From contig NZ_JADEWL010000001.1 in the NCBI RefSeq assembly GCF_015207665.1, forward strand, positions 62,001 through 126,000: DNA of 64,000 nt. Direction: 5' to 3'. The notes under the pieces were generated by a model that ran no database searches, was not told the DNA's origin, and saw only the letters and a program-made list of their open reading frames with translations. How positions within the stretch are numbered: the first letter of the stretch is position 1; each line of letters starts with the position of its first letter. A program made the translations under genes and the position numbers. Shown piece after piece: positions 1 to 9,959 of the stretch. This DNA comes from Plectonema cf. radiosum LEGE 06105 (lineage in GTDB: Bacteria > Cyanobacteriota > Cyanobacteriia > Cyanobacteriales > Nostocaceae).

Positions 1-147
1 GATTTTTAGTATAATAAGTAAATTATAAGCTTGTAAGTACTTTATTCAAAATAAATTAAATAAAATAAACTGTAACTTAATTGACACCTCATCTAAAAAA
101 GAGTCAAGATGTAGATATGTAAAATTATGTAAATATGGAAAGGCTGG

Positions 148-789
148 ATGTCTCTCGATTTCATATCATTAGAGAATATTCAGGAAATTGCTCATCAATA
201 CGGTTATTGGGCGATTTTTGTGGGGATTTTATTAGAAAATTTAGGTATTCCGCTTCCTGGTGAAACTGTAACTTTGGTGGGCGGTTTTTTAGCTGGTAAT
301 GATGAACTTAATTACTGGTTAGTTTTAGCAGATGCAGCATCGGGTGCTGCAATTGGTGGGACTTGTGGCTATTGGATTGGTCGAATTGGTGGTTGGTCTT
401 TGCTGATGAAACTTGCAAGCCTCGTGCGAATTTCTGAAGTTAAGGTTTTGGGTATTAAAGAAAAATTTAGCGAAAATGCTGCTAAAGCCGTATTCTTTGG
501 CAGATTTTTTGCTTTACTACGAATTTTTGCTTCACCATTAGCCGGTATTGCTGAAATGCCTTTTGCTAAATTCCTGCTGTACAACTTTTTAGGCGCTGGT
601 GCTTGGGCTGGTACGATGGTTTCCTTGGCTTTTTTTGCTGGCAAGGTAGTTTCTTTAGAACAGTTGGTAAAGTGGGTAGGTCAATTTACTATTTTGGCAT
701 TGTTGATTCTGGTTGCTTTGATAGCCGTACCTTTGTGGCTAGAGTCGCGTCAGGTTGAGGAGGTAACTACTGACAGGTCAAAGGTTTAA
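148..789 (+). CDS. DedA family membrane protein
   Basis: 213-residue integral membrane protein of the DedA/SNARE-associated (VTT) family, thought to act in lipid transport or membrane homeostasis; the substrate of this member is unknown. The N-terminal half has the family block around residues 20-50 (ENLGIPLPGETV, then GGFLAG), followed by the glycine-rich GYWIGRIGG segment and the FFGRFFALLRIFASPLAGI motif with its conserved arginines near residue 120. Four to five hydrophobic segments are visible and length is normal for the family. The ATG follows a purine-rich ggaaagg stretch. It converges with argG across a hairpin repeat, so it is probably monocistronic. Confidence 0.9.
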   Translation: MSLDFISLENIQEIAHQYGYWAIFVGILLENLGIPLPGETVTLVGGFLAGNDELNYWLVLADAASGAAIGGTCGYWIGRIGGWSLLMKLASLVRISEVKVLGIKEKFSENAAKAVFFGRFFALLRIFASPLAGIAEMPFAKFLLYNFLGAGAWAGTMVSLAFFAGKVVSLEQLVKWVGQFTILALLILVALIAVPLWLESRQVEEVTTDRSKV

Positions 790-813
790 GGTTAAAGGTC
801 AAAATGTTGAGTG

Positions 814-877
814 AGAAGTCGGGTTTTTATAAGGGTTGTCTGATGTTACAGATAATTATCCTAAAAACCCGACTTCT
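814..877. repeat. Dispersed hairpin element, copy 1 (likely bidirectional terminator)
   Basis: Inverted repeat with arms agaagtcgggttttt and aaaaacccgacttct around a 34-nt centre. It fills the gap between the convergent dedA and argG stops, where a GC-rich stem with T and A tracts on both sides could end transcription from either direction. Further copies lie at 2253, 5888, 12954, 16996, 30389 and 54734. Confidence 0.85.
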
Positions 878-878
878 G

Positions 879-2075
879 TTATTTCTGTTGAGACCAAATG
901 CGGGTGGGTAATCCCCAGATGTAAATAAAGCCTTCGGCAGCTTTATGATCGAATTGGTCTTCAGATCCGTAGGTTGCTAATTCAGGATTGTACAGAGAAT
1001 TATCGGAACGACGACCAACAACGATCGCGTTACCTTTAAAAAGTTTCATCCGCACTGTTCCGGAAACTCGCTCTTGTGTCTTCTCAATAAAAGCATCAAG
1101 TGCAGCTTTGAGCGGACTAAACCACAAACCGTTGTAAATTAATTGGCTGTAAGTTTCTTCAATACCCCGCTTATAGTGGCTGACATCTGCTGTCAAAGTT
1201 AAACTTTCCAAATCGCGATGGGCTTGAATTAACGCTACCATTGCTGGTGATTCGTAAATTTCCCGCGATTTGATACCTACTAAACGGTTTTCGATCATGT
1301 CAATGCGTCCGACACCGTGATTTCCTACCAATTGATTGAGTTGAGAAATTATCTCAATTGGGGTTTTGGATTCACCGTTGAGAGTTGTAGGAATACCTTT
1401 GGTAAAACCGATTTCGATGTACTCTGGTTCGTCGGGAGTATTGGCGATCGCCTTTGTCATCTCGTAGATTTCTTCGGGAGGTTCGTATGACGGATCTTCT
1501 AACAAACCAGCTTCGATACTCCGACCAAGCATATTTTTGTCAATACTGTAAGGGGAAGATTTTTTGACTGGTGAGGGAATACCAAACCGTTCCCCATAAG
1601 CGATAGTTTCTTCCCGACTCATTCCCCATTCCCGTGCTGGTGCGAGTATTTTTAAACGGGGATTCATCGCTGCAACCGCTACATCGAAACGAACTTGGTC
1701 ATTACCTTTACCAGTACAACCATGGGCGATCGCATCGGCTTCATATTTATGAGCTGTTTCTACTAATGCTTTAGCAATTAACGGACGTGCAAGAGCAGTT
1801 GCTAGGGGATAGCGATTTTCGTAAATAGCATTAGCTTGAATGGCTTTAAATGCATAATCTTTGATAAAGGTTTCTCGGACATCGGCTATTAGCGATTCAC
1901 TTGCACCTGACTTGAGCGCTTTTTCACGAATTGGTTCTAATTCTTCACCTTGACCTAAATCTGCTGCTAGGGTAATAACTTCTTCTACTCCCCATTCTTG
2001 TTTGAGGTAGGGGATACATACAGATGTATCTACTCCACCGGAATATGCTAACACAACCTTTTTGGCGCGACCCAT
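879..2075 (-). CDS. argG: Argininosuccinate synthase
   Basis: 398 residues. Ligates citrulline and aspartate with ATP to argininosuccinate, the penultimate step of arginine synthesis, in the cytosol. The N-terminal ATP pyrophosphatase P-loop ([15 protein letters not shown], residues 10-24) is intact. [14 protein letters not shown] near residue 117 and the REWGMSREE and YSIDKN blocks are family signatures. Length is normal and the protein is full. The start ATG is followed by the expected [14 protein letters not shown]. Its stop lies two bases beyond the hairpin element shared with dedA. No arginine operator was recognised upstream. Confidence 0.97.
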   Translation of the reverse strand: MGRAKKVVLAYSGGVDTSVCIPYLKQEWGVEEVITLAADLGQGEELEPIREKALKSGASESLIADVRETFIKDYAFKAIQANAIYENRYPLATALARPLIAKALVETAHKYEADAIAHGCTGKGNDQVRFDVAVAAMNPRLKILAPAREWGMSREETIAYGERFGIPSPVKKSSPYSIDKNMLGRSIEAGLLEDPSYEPPEEIYEMTKAIANTPDEPEYIEIGFTKGIPTTLNGESKTPIEIISQLNQLVGNHGVGRIDMIENRLVGIKSREIYESPAMVALIQAHRDLESLTLTADVSHYKRGIEETYSQLIYNGLWFSPLKAALDAFIEKTQERVSGTVRMKLFKGNAIVVGRRSDNSLYNPELATYGSEDQFDHKAAEGFIYIWGLPTRIWSQQK

Positions 2076-2517
2076 TGATTACTTCTCGATGCTGCAAAAC
2101 GACGATGGTTTATTATCTAATTAATTTAGGTATATTCTCCTCCGTATTTCTACTAGTTAAGTATTTTCTACAGGGTATATATAGGAATCTGGTTTGCTTT
2201 TTTAATCAGTTATAGGGGCTAGAGAATCAGGAACAGTTACTTTAAATTATTAAGAAGTCGGGTTTTTTTAGATTAAATATTTATAGATTAAAAATAATCA
2301 TTGTAAAAACCCGACTTCTCTCCTCACAAGACGGCTATTTAATTACGAGCAAGAAATTTATTTTATATCTGATTGATACGTCACACCACAATAAAGATAC
2401 AAAAAAGTATTTTTAATGAAAGATTTCAAATTTTTACCTAAAATTTATATTCTTTACAGTATTTATCCGGATAATTAGAAATAAATCAAATTTCAAGGTC
2501 AAAAGAGGTTATTTATC
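2076..2517. other. Intergenic region between argG and the first PEP-CTERM gene
   Basis: 442 bp between divergent genes. It holds hairpin element copy 2 and otherwise AT-rich sequence that must contain both promoters; no clear boxes could be assigned. The last 20 bases before the downstream ATG contain agaggt, a plausible ribosome binding site. Confidence 0.5.
2253..2319. repeat. Dispersed hairpin element, copy 2
   Basis: Arms agaagtcgggttttt and aaaaacccgacttct with an AT-rich centre. The centre fits the other copies best when read in the reverse orientation. Confidence 0.8.
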
Positions 2518-3171
2518 ATGCATTCGCAAATTAAATGGTTGATTCCATTAGCTTTGACTTGCTTTAACATTGGGTCAAATTTACAAAAGGCTGCCGCAAA
2601 TACCATATTTCCATTTGATACTGTATACGACACAGAACTAACTATTACACCTATTCCTGATTCAGATGTTGTAAAAGCGTTTGTTACAGCTACGAACAGT
2701 AATGCTCCTTACGGTCTAACTAACTTTACGAGCGAAAACTATAGTCGTATAGATCCTGAGACTGGTATAGGCACCTTTAGTGCAAATCCAGAAGATTTAG
2801 GTTTAGACCCAGCAGTTTTCCCTTTCCTTTCAGAAGAATACTTTGGTAGTGGTGATGATAAGCTGTTTGGATTTAGTAAAGCTACAGCTGTATTTGACTT
2901 TGAAAACCTTACAGTATCAGGTAGAGGTACTATAAATATCACTGGTGGTGCCGGTAGATTTATTGGTGCTACTGGTACGTTGACTTTTACACAAGAAGAC
3001 GAATTTAATCCAAATCCAACTGCTCCGATTGTAGGTGAGGCTTTTATCAGCGGTTCTTTCCAAGTTCCCCACCAAATTCCAGAACCAAGAGATACTTTTG
3101 GATTAGCTATAGGAGTGGTGGGTAGTGGTTTGTTCTTACAGAAGCGTCGTAAATCGATTTTGAAGCGATAA
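2518..3171 (+). CDS. PEP-CTERM sorting-domain protein
   Basis: 217-residue predicted exported protein of unknown function. A basic, hydrophobic N-terminus (MHSQIKWLIPLALTC) looks like a signal peptide. The C-terminus has the tripartite PEP-CTERM pattern: IPEP near residue 187, a hydrophobic stretch (FGLAIGVVGSGLFL) and a basic tail (QKRRKSILKR). PEP-CTERM signals are processed by exosortases and mark surface or matrix proteins. The middle is rich in Thr, Gly and Asn and carries a repeated style of segment (GRGTINITGGAGRFIGATGTLTF) that also occurs in the neighbouring paralogue at 3669. An agaggt ribosome binding site precedes the ATG. Confidence 0.85.
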   Translation: MHSQIKWLIPLALTCFNIGSNLQKAAANTIFPFDTVYDTELTITPIPDSDVVKAFVTATNSNAPYGLTNFTSENYSRIDPETGIGTFSANPEDLGLDPAVFPFLSEEYFGSGDDKLFGFSKATAVFDFENLTVSGRGTINITGGAGRFIGATGTLTFTQEDEFNPNPTAPIVGEAFISGSFQVPHQIPEPRDTFGLAIGVVGSGLFLQKRRKSILKR

Positions 3172-3196
3172 GAGTTAATTATAATTATTTGATATT

Positions 3197-3220
3197 TTAC
3201 ACCAATTTTTGTTGGTGTAA
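3197..3220 (+). terminator. Hairpin terminator after the first PEP-CTERM gene
   Basis: Perfect 9-bp stem ttacaccaa/ttggtgtaa around a T-rich loop, 25 bp after the stop at 3171. The trailing tract is only tttaatt, so it may be a weak terminator or a 3' stabilising hairpin. Confidence 0.55.
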
Positions 3221-3668
3221 TTTAATTAGTTTATATGAAAAAAATCCTAGATTTAGCTAAAAAATAAATAAAAATTATCGACTTAACTTTGTGAGTTTTT
3301 AATGTTGATGATTAATAATATTAAATGCAATATGTAAATATAGGAGTCCGGTTTCATTTTTGAATAACTTGTAAGGACTAGGGGACAGGAAGAAGTTAAG
3401 TATACTGATTTTTTCAATATTCAATTAGAATTCCTATATAAAAATAAAAAATATTTTGTTGCAAGTAATATATATTTGAATTTAATGAATAATTGAATTA
3501 TTTTTAGATGTTTTTGAGAAAAATTTAGTTACCCAATAATTTTTATTTAAAGTAAATATATAATTAATTTATATTAATTTGAGCATTTAATTAGATAATT
3601 ATAAATAAGCAAAATTACTTTTTGATTAATCCAATATTACTGATTAACGAAGAAAAGGATAATTAACT
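3221..3668. other. AT-rich intergenic region
   Basis: About 450 bp of very AT-rich sequence between the two PEP-CTERM paralogues. Sequence around 3340-3395 (ataggagtccggttt... ggactaggggacagg) resembles 2181-2235 upstream of the first paralogue (ataggaatctggttt... ggggctagagaatcagg). The promoter-side sequence was therefore probably duplicated along with the gene. No gene seen. Confidence 0.45.
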
Positions 3669-4439
3669 ATGTTGCATTCACAGATAAAATGGGTGATGGC
3701 CGTAGCTTTAACTAGTGCGGTATTTGGGTCAAATATACAAAGCGTTAAAGCACAAACAAGCGTCAATAATGAATTTGAGATTACATACGATGCCCTAACT
3801 GTAATAGCACCAATTGAAAACCAGCCTGGTTTTTTCACAGCTAATATTGCCGGTACTTCTCAAGATAATAGTCCTTTCGGTTTAACTAAGTTTGAAAGTA
3901 ATGCATTCGGGAAATTAGTATCTCAGGAAACTGTTACCGATGAAAATGGAAATATTTCTGAGGTACAAAAATTAGAATTCAATGCAAATCCCGATATTTT
4001 AGGACTAGCGAACCCACCACAATCTATCATCGATAGACGTATTGAACTGGGAATACCAAACCCAGAAGAAAATTCTGATATATATTTTGGTGACAGCGGT
4101 AATAAATTATTTGGACAAGCTGCTGATCAAGCTACGCTTAACTTGTTTCCTCCCGGTTCTCCAGACTTTCCAGGTACAATTAGGGGTGGAGGTATTATTA
4201 CTATTACCGGAGGAACAGGTATATTTGAAAATGCTAGTGGTGAAATAACTTTTGAGCAGAGCGATCGACTTCCTGAAGATCCAACTGCTCCAGCACTAGG
4301 TAAAGCAACATTGAAATTTACCGTACAAACTCCTCAACAAGTACCAGAATCAGCTAATGGTTTTGGGTTAGCGATGGGAATAGTTGGAACCAGTTTAATT
4401 GTGCGTCAAAATCGTCGTCAAGCTAGATTCAAGCAATAA
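3669..4439 (+). CDS. PEP-CTERM-like exported protein, paralogue of the gene at 2518
   Basis: 256 residues. The N-terminus (MLHSQIKWVMAVALTSAVFGSNIQSVKA) is a typical signal peptide and matches the start of the upstream paralogue (HSQIKW). Shared blocks are the SPFGLTKF/APYGLTNF segment, NPDILGL/NPEDLGL, DSGNKLFG/GDDKLFG, and the GGGIITITGGTGIFENASGEITFEQ region. The C-terminus keeps the hydrophobic and basic parts (FGLAMGIVGTSLIVRQNRRQ), but the PEP box reads VPES rather than VPEP. Function is unknown, probably cell surface. A tandem duplication followed by divergence is the simplest origin. Confidence 0.8.
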   Translation: MLHSQIKWVMAVALTSAVFGSNIQSVKAQTSVNNEFEITYDALTVIAPIENQPGFFTANIAGTSQDNSPFGLTKFESNAFGKLVSQETVTDENGNISEVQKLEFNANPDILGLANPPQSIIDRRIELGIPNPEENSDIYFGDSGNKLFGQAADQATLNLFPPGSPDFPGTIRGGGIITITGGTGIFENASGEITFEQSDRLPEDPTAPALGKATLKFTVQTPQQVPESANGFGLAMGIVGTSLIVRQNRRQARFKQ

Positions 4440-4510
4440 ACAAGTTAAACAGGGAATCTTATAGATAATTTTAGAGTGCGAAGGGAGTAATTACCTAGTT
4501 ATCAATCAAC

Positions 4511-4534
4511 AATTCCCTACTCCCTACTCCCTAT
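4511..4534. repeat. Heptamer STRR (ctccctactccct type)
   Basis: Short run with a 7-bp period (ttcccta ctcccta ctcccta) in the 200-bp spacer before the glycosyltransferase. The same heptamer occurs inside the third NRPS gene near 51014. Confidence 0.7.
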
Positions 4535-4639
4535 GTGTATCATTCTCAAATAACAAATTCCGTAACCGCAGTCAGTTAAGGAACAGCAGTATAGTTGTAG
4601 CTGTCCTATGCTGAAGGGAATAGTGTTGGGGGTGAAACT

Positions 4640-5587
4640 GTGTTTTTTAGTGTTGTTATTCCGACTTACAATCGCAAACCGATTTTAGAAAAGTGTCTCA
4701 AAGCTTTAGAGGTACAAGTTTTGAGTCCGAAGAGTGTGGTATCAGATTACGAAATTGTGTTGGTTGATGATGGTTCTACTGATGGTACCTTAGAGTGGTT
4801 GGAAACACACAAAGATGAATTTCCCCATGTCCGAACCTTCGAGCAAGAACACATGGGTCCGGCTGCGGCGCGTAATTTGGGAGTAGAAGAAGCCAAAGGT
4901 GATATAATTATTTTTATTGATAGTGATTTAGTTGTTACAGAAGTGTTTCTTCAAGCTCATGCGGATGCGCTGACTGAGGGACAAAAAAAGTTAGGAAATG
5001 ATCGGTTTTTTACTTATGGTGCGGTAATTAATACTGCCAATTTCGAGAATCCTACTTCTGAGCCATATAAATTAACTGATTATTCTGCTGCTTTTTTTGC
5101 TACAGGAAACGTGGCTATTCCTAAACATTGGTTAGAAAAAGCTGGACTTTTCGATACTGGTTTTCAACTTTATGGTTGGGAAGATTTAGAATTAGGTGTG
5201 CGGCTGAAAAAGTTGGGATTAAAGTTAATTAAATGTCCGGAAGCTGTGGGTTATCATTGGCATCCAGCTTTTAATTTAGAGCAAATTCCGAATTTAATTG
5301 ATAAGGAAATTCAACGGGGACGAATGGGAGTTTTGTTTTATCAAAAGCATCCTACTTGGGATGTTAGGATGATGATTCAAATGACTTGGTTACACCGTTT
5401 ACTTTGGGGTGTGCTTTCGTTGAATGGTGCGGTAAATGAGCGGACAATGGCTCCATTATTGCGGCAGTTAATTAAATCGGGTAAATCACAATTAGCTTTG
5501 GAATTGGCTCGGATTTTCTTAAATTGGTATAACGTCCAAGGTGTTTATGCTGCTTATGTAGAAGCGAAAAAGGAACAGAAAATATAG
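4640..5587 (+). CDS. Family 2 glycosyltransferase
   Basis: 315 residues; inverting GT-A glycosyltransferase using a nucleotide sugar, acceptor unknown. The N-terminus FFSVVIPTYNRKPILEKCLKAL is the GT2 nucleotide-binding strand. VLVDDGSTDGTLEWL follows, and FIDSDLVV carries the DxD metal site near residue 95. A C-terminal galactosyltransferase-like block (GNVAIPKHWLEKAGLFDTGFQLYGWEDLELGVRLKKLG) holds the WEDxELG motif with the likely catalytic base. The start codon is GTG, chosen because the conserved strand begins at residue 2 and no ATG precedes it in frame. It stands alone between spacers. Confidence 0.9.
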   Translation: MFFSVVIPTYNRKPILEKCLKALEVQVLSPKSVVSDYEIVLVDDGSTDGTLEWLETHKDEFPHVRTFEQEHMGPAAARNLGVEEAKGDIIIFIDSDLVVTEVFLQAHADALTEGQKKLGNDRFFTYGAVINTANFENPTSEPYKLTDYSAAFFATGNVAIPKHWLEKAGLFDTGFQLYGWEDLELGVRLKKLGLKLIKCPEAVGYHWHPAFNLEQIPNLIDKEIQRGRMGVLFYQKHPTWDVRMMIQMTWLHRLLWGVLSLNGAVNERTMAPLLRQLIKSGKSQLALELARIFLNWYNVQGVYAAYVEAKKEQKI

Positions 5588-6156
5588 TTAGAATATTATT
5601 AAAATTGCGGATATCGTTTGCGATGCATTTAGAAAAAGCTCTGTCTTCTGTTAATAGGAAAGGTAGAGCTTTACCAATTGTGATAAGAAAGCAGAAGAAA
5701 AATATTTTTGATAATTACTTAACGTAAATCCTCGATTACTGAATCAGAAACGAAAAAGTATCGGTTTCAACAATTGACAATTGATCATAACATCTCCCGA
5801 TACCGGGTAGAGGATTGGAATAAAAAACAATTGATAACTGACAATTATCCATTATCAATTGGTAAAAGCTTAATTTTTCGTCGGGTAAGAAGTCGGGTTT
5901 CTATGACTGTTTTCTGATATTACGGATATTTATCGTAAAAACCCGACTTCTCAGCAATTGAAATTAAACTCAAGTTTGTTCGCTGTCAAGTCGAGCAAAA
6001 ATAGGATTAACAGTGAAATTCGGTTTTCCCCCTCAAAGGCAGCATTTTTATGTGGTAAATTAGAAAAGTTTTCTAATCTCGCACATCTAGTAATTCGGGT
6101 GTTTCCAACAAGGAAATGCAACTAGATGGAGGTTTAACCCGAATAGGAGAAAAAAT
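5588..6156. other. Intergenic region upstream of rpsB
   Basis: 569 bp holding hairpin element copy 3, heptamer-like runs (attgacaattgat, aactgacaatta near 5770-5860) and the rpsB leader. The leader carries aggag eight bases before the rpsB ATG. A structured autoregulatory S2 leader is possible but was not recognised. Confidence 0.45.
5888..5951. repeat. Dispersed hairpin element, copy 3
   Basis: Arms agaagtcgggttt and aaaaacccgacttct. The centre (gttttctgatattacgga) aligns with copy 1 (gttgtctgatgttacaga) in the same orientation. Confidence 0.85.
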
Positions 6157-6963
6157 ATGCCTGTTGTTTCATTGGCTCAAATGATGGAGTCAGGAGTTCA
6201 TTTCGGACATCAAACCCGGAGATGGAATCCGAAGATGTCTCCTTATATTTACACTTCTCGCAATGGAGTGCATATCATTGACTTGGTGCAAACAGCCCAG
6301 TTGATGGAAGATGCATATTCTTATATGCGAACTAATGCAGAACAAGGTAAGAAGTTTCTGTTTGTTGGCACTAAGAGACAAGCTGCGGGAATCATTGCTC
6401 AAGAAGCAAGTCGCTGTGGAGCGCATTATATCAACCAGCGCTGGTTGGGTGGAATGCTCACCAACTGGACGACGATTAAAACGCGAGTAGATCGGTTAAA
6501 AGATTTAGAGCGTCGTGAAGACAGCGGTGCGCTGGATTTATTACCGAAGAAAGAAGCTTCAATGCTGCGTCGGGAATTATCAAAGCTGCAAAAGTACCTC
6601 GGTGGGATTAAAAATATGCGGAAAATCCCCGATGTGGTGATAATTGTAGACCAACGCCGGGAGTATAACGCAGTTCAAGAATGTCAGAAGTTGGGATTGC
6701 CGATTGTATCTATGTTAGATACAAATTGTGACCCAGATGTGGTAGATATTCCCATTCCTGCCAACGATGACGCTATTCGTTCGATAAAATTAATCGTAGG
6801 TAAATTAGCGGATGCTATTTATGAAGGTCATCACGGTCAATTGGATAGTGATGAAGAGTACGATTATGAAAGCTCTGAAGAAGAATACGATTACGAAGAT
6901 GAAAGCGAATCAGGTGATGATTCCTATGGTTATAGTGACGACGAAGATGATTCTGAAGAATAA
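6157..6963 (+). CDS. rpsB: 30S ribosomal protein S2
   Basis: 268 residues; binds the small ribosomal subunit at the head-body junction. The start [25 protein letters not shown] and the blocks [13 protein letters not shown] and [13 protein letters not shown] are S2 signatures. After residue 228 there is a strongly acidic tail of alternating Asp, Glu, Ser and Tyr, longer than in enterobacterial S2; acidic S2 tails are known in cyanobacteria. tsf follows 385 bp downstream, the usual rpsB-tsf order, here split by a repeat. The aggag ribosome binding site is well placed. Confidence 0.97.
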   Translation: MPVVSLAQMMESGVHFGHQTRRWNPKMSPYIYTSRNGVHIIDLVQTAQLMEDAYSYMRTNAEQGKKFLFVGTKRQAAGIIAQEASRCGAHYINQRWLGGMLTNWTTIKTRVDRLKDLERREDSGALDLLPKKEASMLRRELSKLQKYLGGIKNMRKIPDVVIIVDQRREYNAVQECQKLGLPIVSMLDTNCDPDVVDIPIPANDDAIRSIKLIVGKLADAIYEGHHGQLDSDEEYDYESSEEEYDYEDESESGDDSYGYSDDEDDSEE

Positions 6964-7348
6964 AGTTTAAAGTTTAAATAAATTTTATTAGTTCAGCAAT
7001 CAGCAACAAAGCACTCAAGATGAAATTTTTTTTCATCGTCATGAATGTAAACGTTTTTCTCACTACTGACTACTCCCTACTCACTTACAAGTCAGGAGGA
7101 GCGATAAAAGTATTAAGGTTTTCGGTTTGACATCATCAACAACAACAACCTACTCTTTAAATTCCTCCTGCTTTTTATACTTTTGGTTTGGATAAAAAAA
7201 TTTTTGGATATCCCACGGCACGAGTAATATAGAAATACTCAATACCCCAGAGCTATTACAACTGTCATTGACGTACTCCGGGGCATGAACGCACGCACGG
7301 GCGAGGCTTTAAACTCATTAATGTTGGTAAAGTAGAAATTGAGGCAAT
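6964..7348. other. rpsB-tsf spacer
   Basis: 385 bp. It contains an 85-bp dispersed repeat in reverse orientation, then the tsf leader; gagg lies seven bases before the tsf ATG. A separate tsf promoter is likely given the distance, but none was identified. Confidence 0.5.
7011..7095 (-). repeat. 85-bp dispersed repeat, copy A (reverse)
   Basis: Reverse complement of the element at 15521 and 25501. It begins ctgacttgtaagtgagtag, passes through heptamer-like agtagtg units and gagaaaaac, and ends in the palindromic gatgaaaaaattttt and tgagtg blocks. Confidence 0.8.
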
Positions 7349-8293
7349 ATGGCGGAAATATCTGCAAAATTAGTCCAGGAGTTACGGCGGAAAACTGGCG
7401 CTGGCATGATGGACTGCAAAAAAGCACTGAAAGAAACCGACGGTGACATTGAAAAAGGTATCGAATGGTTACGTCAAAAGGGCATTGCTGGCGCAACTAA
7501 AAAAAGCGATCGCATTGCTGCTGAGGGTTTAATTGAGACTTACGTCGAACCAAATGGTCGTGTTGGCGTATTATTAGAAGTTAACTGTCAAACTGACTTT
7601 GTTGCTCGCAATGAAGCTTTTAAGGCTTTAGTCCAGAATTTGGCTCAGCAAGCGGCTACTGCTGATAGCGTCGAGTCTTTATTAGCTCAACCCTATGCAG
7701 AAAGCAAAGATAAAACGGTTGAACAATCTATTGCTGAAACAATTGCCACTCTAGGTGAAAATATCAAAGTCCGACGTTTTGTTAATTACTCTTTATCCGG
7801 AGATAAGCAAGGTGTTGTAGACAGCTACATTCATACTGGTGGTAGAGTTGGTGTGCTAGTTGAACTGAAGTGCGATTCGGAAGCTGCTACTACCAACGAA
7901 GAGTTTCAAACTTTAGCAAGAAACGTGGCGATGCAGGTTGCTGCTTGTCCCAATGTTGAGTATATCAGTGTAGACCAAATTCCTGCCGAAATCTCCGAGA
8001 AAGAAAAAGAAATCGAAATGGGACGGGATGATTTAGCGAAAAAACCTGACAATATTAAAGAAAAGATTGTTCAAGGCAGAATCGATAAGCGTCTTCAAGA
8101 AATGACTTTGTTGGATCAGCCTTACATCCGCGATCAAAGTACTTCGATTGAAGAATTAGTCAAACAAACTGGTTCTAAAGTCGGCGGAGAAATTTCTATC
8201 AGTCGCTTCGAGCGTTATATTCTTGGTGAAGGTATTGATAAAAAAGAAGAAAACTTTGCTGAGGAAGTTGCCGCACAATTAGGCAATAAATAA
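7349..8293 (+). CDS. tsf: Translation elongation factor Ts
   Basis: 314 residues; guanine nucleotide exchange factor for EF-Tu. The N-terminal UBA-like domain carries [19 protein letters not shown], and the core has the TDFVARNE signature near residue 80. The second exchange-domain half includes [17 protein letters not shown]. The C-terminus ([24 protein letters not shown]) is typical. Length fits cyanobacterial EF-Ts, which is longer than some because of the insert around residues 200-245. Confidence 0.97.
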   Translation: MAEISAKLVQELRRKTGAGMMDCKKALKETDGDIEKGIEWLRQKGIAGATKKSDRIAAEGLIETYVEPNGRVGVLLEVNCQTDFVARNEAFKALVQNLAQQAATADSVESLLAQPYAESKDKTVEQSIAETIATLGENIKVRRFVNYSLSGDKQGVVDSYIHTGGRVGVLVELKCDSEAATTNEEFQTLARNVAMQVAACPNVEYISVDQIPAEISEKEKEIEMGRDDLAKKPDNIKEKIVQGRIDKRLQEMTLLDQPYIRDQSTSIEELVKQTGSKVGGEISISRFERYILGEGIDKKEENFAEEVAAQLGNK

Positions 8294-8320
8294 TTCAGCT
8301 CAGAGTAGTTTAGTTTTTAT

Positions 8321-8356
8321 ACGGGTCAATCTTCCGTTCGGTTGGCCTGTTTTTTA
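8321..8356 (+). terminator. Rho-independent terminator after tsf
   Basis: Stem acgggtcaa/ttggcctgt with two wobble pairs and an inner ccg/cgg, directly followed by a run of T. It starts 28 bp after the tsf stop. Confidence 0.8.
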
Positions 8357-8457
8357 TATATTAACTATTAATAACTATTAATTCAAATCTTAGAAGCGAT
8401 TACCTGGGAATAATTGCGTACTTTTGTACCACAACTAAGATAAAATGGAAAAAATAT

Positions 8458-9567
<1,110 letters not shown>

Positions 9568-9571
9568 ATCA

Positions 9572-9609
9572 AAGGTTATAGGTTATAGGTTAGAGGTTAT
9601 AGGTTATAA
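9572..9609. repeat. Heptamer STRR (aggttat)
   Basis: About five units of aggttat with one aggttag variant, starting four bases after the preceding stop codon. Period 7, as in other cyanobacterial STRRs. Confidence 0.8.
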
Positions 9610-9624
9610 ATTGGTAATAAACAA

Positions 9625-9756
9625 CTAGTAGTTCACCACATAAGTTATGAGGGGTTTGTTCGTCTACCGACGTGCTGTAGAGACGTTATACATAACGTCT
9701 CTAGACAATTTTGGGAAAAACTAACCATTCAAAATTAATGTGGTGAAGTACTAGTA
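9625..9756. mobile_element. MITE-like element with cacatta-type inverted termini, first of a pair
   Basis: The left end (gttcaccacataagttatga, then gggg) is mirrored by the right end (ttcaaaattaatgtggtgaa). Both ends are embedded in actagta. The centre holds a gtagagacgttata palindrome of the family also found inside the NRPS genes. No open reading frame, so it is non-autonomous if mobile. It shares the actagta junction with the next element. Confidence 0.65.
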
Positions 9757-9936
9757 GTCCACCACATAAGTTATGAGGGGTAATCAATGTAATATTGTAG
9801 GTTGGGCTGTTCGCGCAAGCGTTGCGAAGCAAAACGTAGTGGAGCCTCGGCACCCGCGTTGGGTTAAGCGAAGCGCAACCCAACCTACGAAGAGGTATTT
9901 TAACTCCTCAAAATTAATGTGGTGAAGTACTAGTAA
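9750..9936. mobile_element. MITE-like element, second of a pair, ending just before recG
   Basis: Left end agtccaccacataagttatg and right end aaaattaatgtggtgaagta are inverted copies. The interior (about 9798-9890) is itself a large inverted repeat beginning gtaggttggg and ending cccaacctac, with smaller cgcaagcg/cgaagcg repeats. It ends about 24 bp before the recG ATG, so it supplies the recG 5' region. Confidence 0.65.
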
Positions 9937-9959
9937 CTGTCAACTGTCAACTATCGCAG

